A stretch of 44,141 nt of DNA from a virus. This document shows positions 8,703-15,925 of the stretch, in pieces. Location: positions 1 through 44,141 of IMG/VR virus record IMGVR_UViG_3300025137_003462; one strand, written 5' to 3'. The notes under the pieces are model-generated. The model worked only from the letters and a program-made list of their open reading frames with translations, was not told where the DNA came from and ran no database searches. The position numbers and the translations under genes were made by a program. Each line of letters opens with the position of its first letter. Position 1 is the first letter of the stretch.

Positions 8703-10033
8703 TATCCTTTTGCCAATCCGTTGTATTTAACACTAAGAGAAAATTGTCCTAATTTTTTCTGACCAGCGTGACCTGATTTATTTGTTCTTATTGCCATATT
8801 CATTATTATACTATCTGCACCAGACTTTAATTGTATATGCCAATTTTGTTTAGATGTTTTACTAGGATATGCTTTTACAAAATCTACTTGAGGAATGAAT
8901 ACACCCAAAGCATCTTTGTCTGTTACTTCTTCATATCCTTTACCAACTGCTTTGATAACCATTGTAGGAACATCTGGTGCATCCCTTAAAATTTCTGTCT
9001 TAATATATTGTAAAGTATTTTTTTTATTCATGTTAAATAAATTAATAATTTCTGTTCTCATCATTTCAAGATATGAATTATAATCTGCTTCGTATTTTGC
9101 TTTACTCTTTCTATCATAGTCTCTTAAAACTTGTTGTGTTTTTCTATCTTTCATAAATTTATTTACTGGTGGCATACCTTTAATTTTGCCCCATACACTA
9201 TTATACACTTTTCCATAGATGTTGGCAAGTTTTCTTTCTTGTTTAAATGTCTTGAATATTGGATTAACATAAGTGTTTAGTTGTGGTTCAGAAGTTTTTT
9301 TACCACCTGCTTTTAAACTAACACCTAAAATTGCTTTATCAACATATATGATGAACACATCACCAGGGTGTTTCTTTGGAACGCCAGCTGGTTTAGTTCT
9401 ATATCCCCAATACGTTGATGTAATTTTTTTGTCTTTACCTTGATCTTTTAGGAATTGATGAATTGCAATTGCATTGTTCATCTTGTCTTCAAACTTACTT
9501 GAGGTATCTGCTTTGTTGATTGTTTCTTGAGCACTAACAACATCTTGAGCACCAACACATTTAAGTGATTTTAAATCAACATCCATTAAGAATTGATGAA
9601 ATGATGCTGGGTCTTTTGGTTGATAGTTTTTTTCAAATGCAATACATGGAAAGAGTTCAGTCATGGAAGCATTTAAAGTTGTCTCTGCCATACCACCTGA
9701 CTCAGGTTTAACAAAGATTCTAAATGGACGATCTTCGTAAGTACCGTCAATTGGGTCAACACTAGATTGTGCTGATCCTAATTTTGCATCTACTCCAGCT
9801 TGTCTTAAGTTTCTTAAGATTTCGTCTCTGTCCGTTTCTCTATCTTTAGAACGAACAATAATAACATCCCTCTTGGTAGAAGAAAGTTTTGCCGACTTTT
9901 CGTAATCTAATCCTCTGAAAATATCAATAGGAAGATTGTCTGCACTCTCGACAATCTCTTGTATCTTATCTACTTTAGACTCGTATATTGTTTGTCTTCT
10001 TCGTACCTGTTGTACGAACCTATTTACTGACAT
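8702..10033 (-). CDS. Late protein with possible PD-(D/E)XK nuclease-like core, 443 aa
   Basis: First gene of the late block, 38 bp below a CATAAATA late promoter, with a clear GGAG ribosome site 8 bases before ATG 10033. The 443-residue protein is not confidently assigned. Residues about 116-240 show a pattern like PD-(D/E)XK nucleases: AETTLNASMTELFPC (helix with E126), a helix near 185-200, HPGDVFIIYVD (D225) and ILGVSLKAGG (S239-L-K241, an SxK variant of the ExK half-motif), then the polar EPQLNTYV. The N-terminus is basic (FVQQVRRRQ). If the fold is right it could be a DNA-processing enzyme made late; the SLK variant could mean altered or lost activity. The gene is coupled to the Gly/Asn-rich protein by TAATG. 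Confidence 0.55.
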   Translation of the reverse strand: MSVNRFVQQVRRRQTIYESKVDKIQEIVESADNLPIDIFRGLDYEKSAKLSSTKRDVIIVRSKDRETDRDEILRNLRQAGVDAKLGSAQSSVDPIDGTYEDRPFRIFVKPESGGMAETTLNASMTELFPCIAFEKNYQPKDPASFHQFLMDVDLKSLKCVGAQDVVSAQETINKADTSSKFEDKMNNAIAIHQFLKDQGKDKKITSTYWGYRTKPAGVPKKHPGDVFIIYVDKAILGVSLKAGGKKTSEPQLNTYVNPIFKTFKQERKLANIYGKVYNSVWGKIKGMPPVNKFMKDRKTQQVLRDYDRKSKAKYEADYNSYLEMMRTEIINLFNMNKKNTLQYIKTEILRDAPDVPTMVIKAVGKGYEEVTDKDALGVFIPQVDFVKAYPSKTSKQNWHIQLKSGADSIIMNMAIRTNKSGHAGQKKLGQFSLSVKYNGLAKG

Positions 10034-10072
10034 TCAATCGCTCCATTTTACATATGTTTTTACTAATAGTAG

Positions 10073-10080
10073 TATTTATG
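10073..10080 (-). promoter_or_regulatory. T4-type late promoter CATAAATA
   Basis: The minus strand reads CATAAATACTACTA, one base from the T4 late consensus TATAAATA recognised by gp55. It lies 40 bp before the ATG of the 443-aa gene and overlaps the stop codon of the 77-aa gene. It marks the border between the replication block and the late virion block. Confidence 0.65.
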
Positions 10081-10309
10081 TATTGTAAATTCTAATGCAT
10101 TTAGGTATTTCAAAGTGGCCAAATGTGGGTGTTTTATTTTGAAAGTCTCTCCACGATATCGCTTCTTCCTCTGTTTTGAAGTTTCTGCCTACATAATTGT
10201 TAAATTTAGAGTCAACTACTGCATAAGGATAGTTCTTATTATCCTTTTCAAATCTAAGTAAGAACCTCTTACGTTTTGATCTAAACTTTGAGTTTACCGA
10301 ATTTCTCAT
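10076..10309 (-). CDS. Small conserved-looking protein, 77 aa
   Basis: A 77-residue basic protein starting at ATG 10309, chosen because GTGGAGCAAGGT lies directly upstream (GGAG about 8 bases before); a longer reading to 10366 would sit further inside gp41. It overlaps the last 29 bp of gp41 in another frame. The N-terminus is Lys/Arg-rich (SKFRSKRKRFLLRFEKDNK), followed by YAVVDSKFNNYVGRNFKTEEEAISWRDF, which looks like a small beta-beta-alpha fold with a conserved Trp. I do not recognise the family. Its position at the end of the UvsX-gp41 run suggests a replication-related accessory protein, by context only. Confidence 0.5.
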   Translation of the reverse strand: MRNSVNSKFRSKRKRFLLRFEKDNKNYPYAVVDSKFNNYVGRNFKTEEEAISWRDFQNKTPTFGHFEIPKCIRIYNT

Positions 10310-11672
10310 ACCTTGCTCCACTTTCTGATTTATCAAATACAGGAATGTTTTCTGCTTCCTGTCCATTATTGACTAGATCGTGTTGAGCATTCAACTCAAC
10401 ATCATATAACTTCATTTTAGATCGGTCAATTCCTAATACAAATCTTTTGTTAACAGTAGGATCATTGTACCTGTTCTTCAACTGTTTAACTGTGATTTGT
10501 CCTAACTCATCCATTTCTTCATTCGATACTAACGCAAACATAAAGTCAGCAGTCGCTGGTAATCCAAACGATTCTGCTGTATCTTCTAATCCGATATCAC
10601 TAGATACGAATCCACTTCTTGTTGTTTGTGTTGCCGAAACAATCGGTAAGTTATTCTCTACTGCAAGTCCTCGCAATTCTTCTGCGATAGACTTAATCAT
10701 TGTATAAGAATTTATATTTGATCCACCTTTAAATCTAGATGATGCACAGATATTTAGATAGTCAATAAAGATGATGTCTGCTTTGAAACTCTTCTTAATT
10801 GCTAGTTCTTGTATCAATGCTCTAAAATGATTTGTATGTGCTGATGCGGTTGGGTATTCTTTTATGATAAGTCTGCCTTTAGTCTTGTTGGCAATTCTTT
10901 CCATTTTATCTTCGTACATTTTTTTTGGTAAGTCATGTAAATCTTCCATAGAAATATTCATAAGGTTTGCATCTATTCTTTCTGCGATACGTTCCTCTGC
11001 CATTTCCATTGTAATATAAAGAACACTACGTCCTTGATTTAAACAGTTTGCAGCCATGTGACACATGAACAAAGATTTACCAACCCCTGTACCTGCCAAT
11101 GCAATGTTTAGTGTTTTTTGTGGTAGTCCACCTTTAGTAATCTTGTTAAAGAAATCTAAATCAAATGGAATACGTTTTTCTGTTTTGTGATAAAAATCAA
11201 ATCTTTCTTCTGCATCTGTTAGATAATCATGTCCAACTCTATTGTCAAAAGATACTGCAAGAGCATTCGTTAATAGACTAGGTAATGCATCTGGCTTTCT
11301 ATTTTTATCTCTTCCCTCAATAATAGATATACCGTCAACTACTGCGTTATAAACTGCTTTGTCTTTACAAAATGTTTCAGTAGTATCTAACAACCATTGA
11401 CTATCAACATCGTCTGTCGATAACGTTGTTACTAATTCTGATATATCTTTAAACTGCTGTTCGTTTAAATCTTTCCTAGTACCAAGTTCAACTTGTAATG
11501 ATGTTGTTGTTGGCAACTTGCTATACTTCATAGCAAATTTGCTTATCTCATCAAATACAATCTTTTCGTTATTGTCTTGAAAATAATCTGGCTTTAGAAA
11601 TGGTAGTACTTTTCTTGCGTACTCATCATTACATATCAGATTTGCTAGTATTGTCCGTTCTATATTTTTCAT
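10281..11672 (-). CDS. 41: Replicative DNA helicase gp41 (DnaB-like)
   Basis: A 463-residue DnaB/T4 gp41-type hexameric helicase that unwinds the lagging-strand template and works with the phage primase. The N-terminal helical domain (about 1-105) is followed by the RecA-like motor: Walker A GTGVGKS (194-200), ITMEMAEERIAERI (about 215-228), Walker B IIFIDYLNI near 293, VSATQTTRSG (sensor/H3 region) and an Arg-rich ending. Length matches gp41 of T4-like phages (about 460-475). GGAAGTAATGG precedes ATG 11672. It overlaps the upstream 93-residue gene by 44 bp and is downstream of UvsX in the same run. Confidence 0.95.
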   Translation of the reverse strand: MKNIERTILANLICNDEYARKVLPFLKPDYFQDNNEKIVFDEISKFAMKYSKLPTTTSLQVELGTRKDLNEQQFKDISELVTTLSTDDVDSQWLLDTTETFCKDKAVYNAVVDGISIIEGRDKNRKPDALPSLLTNALAVSFDNRVGHDYLTDAEERFDFYHKTEKRIPFDLDFFNKITKGGLPQKTLNIALAGTGVGKSLFMCHMAANCLNQGRSVLYITMEMAEERIAERIDANLMNISMEDLHDLPKKMYEDKMERIANKTKGRLIIKEYPTASAHTNHFRALIQELAIKKSFKADIIFIDYLNICASSRFKGGSNINSYTMIKSIAEELRGLAVENNLPIVSATQTTRSGFVSSDIGLEDTAESFGLPATADFMFALVSNEEMDELGQITVKQLKNRYNDPTVNKRFVLGIDRSKMKLYDVELNAQHDLVNNGQEAENIPVFDKSESGARYEKFGKLKV

Positions 11673-11910
11673 CCATTACTTCCATTAATATATCACCAAT
11701 CAATTTAAAAAATTTATCATCAAATTGATCTCTTGGTATTGCATTGTTTTCAACTATATCATATTCAAACTGCATTGTCAACATATTATCTTTCTCAATT
11801 GGTGTGACTTTACCATACTTGTACACAACACCTGCAAACTTGCCTTCATTGATTCCTATACAAGTTTGTTCGGGGTACTTTGCAGTTTCTATATAACTAA
11901 ATTTTGTCAT
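11629..11910 (-). CDS. Conserved small protein upstream of gp41, 93 aa
   Basis: Starts at ATG 11910, two bases after the stop of the 2OG oxygenase, and overlaps gp41 by 44 bp. A longer upstream reading would run inside the oxygenase gene, so I reject it. The protein begins MTKFSYIETAKYPEQ, with alternating hydrophobic strands (CIGINEGKFAGVVYKYGKVTPIE, LTMQFEYDIVEN) and a helical, acidic C-terminus. It has the look of a small single-domain beta protein. I recall small proteins of this style beside gp41 in T4-like marine phages, but no function. Context suggests a helicase or recombination accessory role. Confidence 0.6.
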   Translation of the reverse strand: MTKFSYIETAKYPEQTCIGINEGKFAGVVYKYGKVTPIEKDNMLTMQFEYDIVENNAIPRDQFDDKFFKLIGDILMEVMDEKYRTDNTSKSDM

Positions 11911-11912
11911 TC

Positions 11913-12467
11913 TTAAATGTCGCCAACGTAATGTAAATAACTTCCTATCATATACTTCGGTTTGTCTTTTGGTTTTAACCCAGCATGTAAGTGTGTCCAC
12001 ATAGGCGGAAACATTAACATGTCACCTTTCTTGCATTTAGCATGAAAGTTTAATTTTGGAAATACGGTACCACCTTCTTCATTATCATCTAGATAAACAA
12101 AGAAAACCATAAATCTTGTACAGTTTTTATTATCACCTACATCCACATGAGGTCCAAACTCATCATGATCATTAGGTAAATATTTTTTTAATCTAAGGTC
12201 TTCCAATGCATATTTCATTGGCCATTCGTTTGTGATACCCACAGAAGATGCATACTTCTTAGCATGTTCAACATATATTTGTACAAGTTCAGCTTGTTCT
12301 TTTTCCCAACCTGCTTCTCTAAGATTTAGTTGTGTGAAATTCATACGTCCAGCACCATGTCTTTGTTTGTCTTTGTCAAGAGAGTCCTCATACTTTTTAA
12401 CTAACCTATCGCATAGTTCTTCACTAAACGCTTTGGGAAATACTCTTATTAGATTATCTTTTTCCAT
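11913..12467 (-). CDS. 2OG-Fe(II) oxygenase (prolyl-4-hydroxylase-like), 184 aa
   Basis: A 184-residue Fe(II)/2-oxoglutarate-dependent oxygenase. The iron site is visible: FGPHVDVGDN supplies the HxD pair, THLHAGLKP the distal His, and a basic residue about ten positions later (PKYMIG) is placed to bind 2-oxoglutarate. The RFMVFFVYLDDNEEGGTVFP strand is typical of the prolyl-4-hydroxylase-like phage group. Substrates of phage members are mostly unknown (protein side chains, nucleobases or small molecules). Its ATG overlaps the UvsX stop (TAATG). It is one of three such enzymes in this window, the others at 20032-20553 and 28440-29006. Confidence 0.85.
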   Translation of the reverse strand: MEKDNLIRVFPKAFSEELCDRLVKKYEDSLDKDKQRHGAGRMNFTQLNLREAGWEKEQAELVQIYVEHAKKYASSVGITNEWPMKYALEDLRLKKYLPNDHDEFGPHVDVGDNKNCTRFMVFFVYLDDNEEGGTVFPKLNFHAKCKKGDMLMFPPMWTHLHAGLKPKDKPKYMIGSYLHYVGDI

Positions 12468-13498
12468 TATTCACTTTCCTCTTCATTTCCATACATAAAT
12501 TCTTTCTTTGCAGCGATGTCTAGTTTTTCTAGAACCTCTTCTGTAAAGTATGTTTCGGGGTTATCATTAATTGTTTTACCAAAAAATTTCTTGCCATCTG
12601 GTAGTTCGTATTTTGTAGATACTTTCTTGAAGATATTATATTTCTCTGCAAGTGATAATAGACCATAGTATCTGTCAAGACCTTTATCGTATGTAAGTCT
12701 AACTTCACACATAGAGTTTTCTTTTGTCAATCTAGATTTCTGATTCTTAATCTTTATAATATTACCTACGACCTCTGTTCCGTCTTTTTCTTTTTTCTTA
12801 GAAAGATATACAATAGAAGAAGCTGCATATTTTAATCCACTTCCACCACCCATTTCTTTCATAGGTATATACGATCCAACTACATCATAAGTATGATTAG
12901 TAACAACCATTGGTACTTTTGCTTTACCAAGTTTTAATGTTAATACTCTAAATGCAGCTTTCAAGACTTGAGCTCTTGTCATGTCTCTAGTCTCTTTACC
13001 CTCAGCAGTATCTTCTACTTCTTTTGTAGTTGATAACATACCAAGAGAATCTAAACACATAAACATTGGTTTACGATTTGCCTCTGGTGTTTGTTGATAT
13101 GTTTCTAAAACTTTTAATGCTTGAGTTCTAAATTCTTGTACAGTTGCAACTGGCATTATAACCATTCTCTTAGAATCAATTCCTCTAGTTTCTACCATAT
13201 TTTTAGTAATCGCACTTTCTGATTCAAAAAATATAACACCACCCTCTGGGTTCTGATCTAAGAAATGTTTACACATTCCCATTAAGAAAAATGTTTTACC
13301 TGTTGCAGATTCACCTGCCAATGCAGTAATTTTATTACCTGCCAATCCACCATGAATAGAACCTGATAAGATTGCATTCATCATGTAACTTCCTGTATCG
13401 ATAAAGTTCTCTACATCACCAGACTCGACACCATCTGATACTAGATTAGCATATTCATTGCCCGTACTCTTAATTATATCTTTTAAAAAATCACTCAT
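12467..13498 (-). CDS. uvsX: Recombinase UvsX (RecA-like)
   Basis: A 343-residue RecA/UvsX strand-exchange protein that forms filaments on single-stranded DNA, loaded by UvsY (also here at 40157-40588). Walker [10 protein letters not shown] (61-69), [12 protein letters not shown] (about 85-95), Walker [12 protein letters not shown] (about 135), and the L2-side [11 protein letters not shown] region are clear. I place the start at ATG 13498 because TTGGAGATAATA provides a good ribosome site; an in-frame TTG 12 bases earlier is part of that site. The start overlaps the end of the MazG-like gene by 8 bp. Confidence 0.95.
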   Translation of the reverse strand: MSDFLKDIIKSTGNEYANLVSDGVESGDVENFIDTGSYMMNAILSGSIHGGLAGNKITALAGESATGKTFFLMGMCKHFLDQNPEGGVIFFESESAITKNMVETRGIDSKRMVIMPVATVQEFRTQALKVLETYQQTPEANRKPMFMCLDSLGMLSTTKEVEDTAEGKETRDMTRAQVLKAAFRVLTLKLGKAKVPMVVTNHTYDVVGSYIPMKEMGGGSGLKYAASSIVYLSKKKEKDGTEVVGNIIKIKNQKSRLTKENSMCEVRLTYDKGLDRYYGLLSLAEKYNIFKKVSTKYELPDGKKFFGKTINDNPETYFTEEVLEKLDIAAKKEFMYGNEEESE

Positions 13499-13877
13499 TA
13501 TTATCTCCAAATAGAACCTTGTTTAAATTGGGTTCTTTATAGTTTTCACCTTTCATTACTTTTCCACTAGGGCCTTTTACTGGTTTGCCGTCTTTACCCA
13601 TCTTGCTCATGTTAGAAGTGTGTACTTCTTTAAAACATTTATCAAGATCGATGCCCATTGCATGTCCAGCTCCATAGGTGACGTATAGGATATCTGTCAA
13701 TGCATCTGCTATCTCTACCAGATCAAACTTATTTATTGCTGTAATAAGTTCGGTAAATTCTTCCTTAATTAATTCAGTTCTTAATTCTGCTAATTCAAAT
13801 GTTGGTAATTGTGGCGTAGTTAAAACTTCTTGATCATACGCTTTCATAAACTTTTCTACTTTTTTAAAGTTGCTCAT
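13491..13877 (-). CDS. MazG-like NTP pyrophosphohydrolase, 128 aa
   Basis: A 128-residue all-alpha NTP-pyrophosphohydrolase-like protein. The metal-binding pattern is visible: KEEFTEL (about 36-42, EExxE) and EIADALTD (about 55-62, ExxD), followed by [25 protein letters not shown], a typical MazG/PRA-PH-like ending. Such enzymes cleave nucleoside triphosphates to monophosphates and PPi and are common in marine T4-like phages; the true nucleotide is unknown. Start and stop overlap neighbours (ATGA with the CmoA-like gene, 8 bp with UvsX). Being coupled to a suspected DNA-modification run, it might clean up an unwanted nucleotide, but that is speculation. Confidence 0.8.
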   Translation of the reverse strand: MSNFKKVEKFMKAYDQEVLTTPQLPTFELAELRTELIKEEFTELITAINKFDLVEIADALTDILYVTYGAGHAMGIDLDKCFKEVHTSNMSKMGKDGKPVKGPSGKVMKGENYKEPNLNKVLFGDNNE

Positions 13878-14566
13878 TTTACTGCTACTGCTCCTACAAA
13901 CATATGATTACGCCAGAATGGTTGTACATCTTTGAAACCTGCATCATACATGTATTGTTCTATTTGTTTCCAAGTATTAGGTTTCATAATATTTCTTAAC
14001 ACTTGTTCTTTGTCCATAATATCTTCGGTAGTAAAATACTTTCGTTTGTAATCATAGAAGTTAAAAGTAATCATTTCTTGAAACTTAGCATTCTCACATA
14101 TAGTTTTTTCTGCAAAGACAAACGCACCACCTTCATTTAAACCATCATAAATCTTTTTAATCATTGGTGCTCTATCTTTCATTGACATAAACTGTAAAGT
14201 AAATATTGAAGTAATTAATGATGCATTAGACATTGTAGAGTCTCTTACATCTTCATGTAGGAATTGAATTTTTTGTTTAGGATATTCTTGTTTTAAAAGA
14301 TTACCTCTATGTTTCATATCACCAACAAATCCGTCAGCAACTTCTATACCGTGGTAATATACATCTTCAATATCCTTATTCTTTTTAATTAATGCTTCTG
14401 TTAGTTTACCTGTTGAACAACCAACATCATAAACGTTGGTATGACTTTCAATAAAGTATCTAGACAATGAAACTACATCGGTTAGTAAATCTTGATACCC
14501 ACGAATACTTTTATCTATGTGATTATCAAAACCTTCTTCTCTATGTGCAAAAGTAAAATCAGCCAT
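13874..14566 (-). CDS. CmoA-like carboxy-SAM synthase homologue
   Basis: A 230-residue class I SAM-fold protein that looks like CmoA along its whole length, not just in the SAM site. CmoA makes carboxy-S-adenosylmethionine from SAM and prephenate. Matches include DKSIRGY (18-24, compare QRSVPGY in E. coli), VYDVGCSTG (45-53), NASLITSIFTLQFM (114-127), KIYDGLNEGGAFVFAEK (138-154), YDYKR (171-175), RNIM (191-194) and the AGF...VGAVAVK C-terminus. Automatic labels would call it tRNA (cmo5U34) methyltransferase. By my hand alignment the Arg that holds the carboxylate in E. coli (R199) falls on E188 here, so product identity is uncertain. No CmoB partner is visible. It is coupled to the 54-aa gene (TAATG) and the MazG-like gene (ATGA), two genes below a cytosine methyltransferase. 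Confidence 0.7.
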   Translation of the reverse strand: MADFTFAHREEGFDNHIDKSIRGYQDLLTDVVSLSRYFIESHTNVYDVGCSTGKLTEALIKKNKDIEDVYYHGIEVADGFVGDMKHRGNLLKQEYPKQKIQFLHEDVRDSTMSNASLITSIFTLQFMSMKDRAPMIKKIYDGLNEGGAFVFAEKTICENAKFQEMITFNFYDYKRKYFTTEDIMDKEQVLRNIMKPNTWKQIEQYMYDAGFKDVQPFWRNHMFVGAVAVK

Positions 14567-14730
14567 TACATCCTCTCTTTATTTTTAAATTTATGTCCAT
14601 ACTTCTTACTCTTTCTAATTCCCATATAAAATTCACCTGCTTCATAATCCCACTTCTTGCCATGATGTCCTCTTATATCTGCCCATTTCATTCTTAGTTT
14701 AACTATAAATTTTCTTACTACTCTGATCAT
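14566..14730 (-). CDS. 54-aa basic protein in the modification run
   Basis: A 54-residue protein from ATG 14730 to a TAA that overlaps the CmoA-like start (TAATG). Its own start overlaps the stop of the preceding 21-aa ORF (ATGA). It is Lys/Arg-rich with a distinctive aromatic/His core, KWADIRGHHGKKWDYEAGEF, then YMGIRKSKKYGHKF. The two-sided coupling and conserved-looking core argue it is translated. It may bind nucleic acid or a partner enzyme; no family is recognised. Confidence 0.6.
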   Translation of the reverse strand: MIRVVRKFIVKLRMKWADIRGHHGKKWDYEAGEFYMGIRKSKKYGHKFKNKERM

Positions 14731-14792
14731 AATTTTGTTTTATACCTATACATAACTAAACACACAAAGAGTATTATTAAAAACTCTATCAT
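14727..14792 (-). CDS. 21-aa hydrophobic micro-ORF
   Basis: ATG 14792 overlaps the cytosine-methyltransferase stop (ATGA) and its TGA overlaps the start of the 54-aa gene (ATGA). The peptide is one hydrophobic stretch (IEFLIILFVCLVMY) followed by a basic end (RYKTKL), as in single-span membrane micropeptides with an N-out/C-in or coupling role. It may only carry ribosomes from one gene to the next. Confidence 0.4.
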   Translation of the reverse strand: MIEFLIILFVCLVMYRYKTKL

Positions 14793-15925
14793 ATATTTTT
14801 TAAAACTTTTTTATACATCGAGTCTGCAAGATGAGCCATCATTAAACTAGGAACCATACGACCACAACGTTCACTTTTTTGTGACCACTTCCCTGTCAAT
14901 TTAAAATCATCAGGTAATGATGTCACTCTTTTTAATTCACCCAAAGTAAATTTTCTATCATCATTCCAATGACAAACACCAGCAGTTTTTTCTGTTGCAC
15001 CCATTGCTGTAATAGTAGGACTTGGTTGAAATTCTGAAGCAATCTTAAGATTGAAATGCCATCCTTTAGGATGATAATCTGTTCCTGTAATAACCTTTGC
15101 TGGATTTCTTGGCATCAATGTACACGTTTGTTTATAGTATGCTGTTTCTTTCCATTTAGTAGTAAGCATTTCAAGTTCTTCTTGATCATACTCTAATCCG
15201 TCAAATGCACCCTGTAAAGTTGTTATTGTATTGTTTGGTGTAGGAAACAAAGATGATAATGTCATAAAGTTTAAACCAACTTGATCCATAATATCGTCTC
15301 TTACTCCCATGAAGAAAACTCTACGTCTTCTTTGTGGAACACCAAATAGAGAACAATCATGTACTTTTGCAACTACTTGATATCCAATGTCCTCAAATGT
15401 ATTTTGTATTTTGTTGAAGTATTGTTTTGCTTCTCCAACTGTTAGACCTTCAACGTTCTCTGCAATAATAGTTTTTGGTCTGATAACATTAGCAACTCTT
15501 AAAAACTCAAAGAATAAATCTTCAATGTTAGTTACTGTTTTGCCATCTGAATATTGTTTAGTTTTTCCAAACCCATCACTATGTACAGTTCCCTCTCTTG
15601 CAAGAGTACCACACATACTAAATGCTGAACAAGGTGGACTACCATCTAATAAATCTAGTTCGCCTTCTTTTAAACCTGTAAGTTTTAGAAAGTCTTCTCC
15701 TTTTAAATCTTTTATATCACCATCAAGTATAGGTGTGTTTGGATAATTATCTCTGTAAGTATTTCTTGCCTCTTCAACAAATTCATTGATTGCAAGTATC
15801 TTACCACCAGCAAGTCTGTAACCTGTTGATGATCCACCACCACCAGCGAAAGTAGATATTACTCTAAATTTTTCTAATGCTTCTCCAGCATAAACGTCTT
15901 TCATTAGATATGGTTTGTACTTCAT
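14789..15925 (-). CDS. C5-cytosine DNA methyltransferase with Arg in motif X
   Basis: A 378-residue C5-cytosine methyltransferase. Motif I FAGGGGSSTG (26-35), motif IV GSPPCSAFS with catalytic C99, motif VI ENV (156-158), motif VIII QRRRR (198-202) and the late PSPTITAMGA segment (301-310) are all intact, so it should be active on DNA cytosine. In motif X, where most members read GN(S/A)VP, this one reads GRMVP (355-359), placing R356 at the usual Asn. In the engineered M.MpeI enzyme an Asn-to-Lys change at this conserved site allows use of carboxy-SAM. Start ATG 15925 is chosen because it forms an ATGA overlap with the upstream gene; a longer frame would lie inside that gene. No partner restriction enzyme is seen. 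Target site unknown. Confidence 0.9.
   Translation of the reverse strand: MKYKPYLMKDVYAGEALEKFRVISTFAGGGGSSTGYRLAGGKILAINEFVEEARNTYRDNYPNTPILDGDIKDLKGEDFLKLTGLKEGELDLLDGSPPCSAFSMCGTLAREGTVHSDGFGKTKQYSDGKTVTNIEDLFFEFLRVANVIRPKTIIAENVEGLTVGEAKQYFNKIQNTFEDIGYQVVAKVHDCSLFGVPQRRRRVFFMGVRDDIMDQVGLNFMTLSSLFPTPNNTITTLQGAFDGLEYDQEELEMLTTKWKETAYYKQTCTLMPRNPAKVITGTDYHPKGWHFNLKIASEFQPSPTITAMGATEKTAGVCHWNDDRKFTLGELKRVTSLPDDFKLTGKWSQKSERCGRMVPSLMMAHLADSMYKKVLKNI

Noticed and set aside
10020-10028. A second late-promoter-like motif (AGTAAATAG)
   Set aside because: It lies inside the start of the 443-aa gene and matches poorly; the CATAAATA site upstream is better.
14789-15925. A restriction-modification system
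   Set aside because: No restriction endonuclease is recognisable beside the methyltransferase, and it is embedded in a replication operon.
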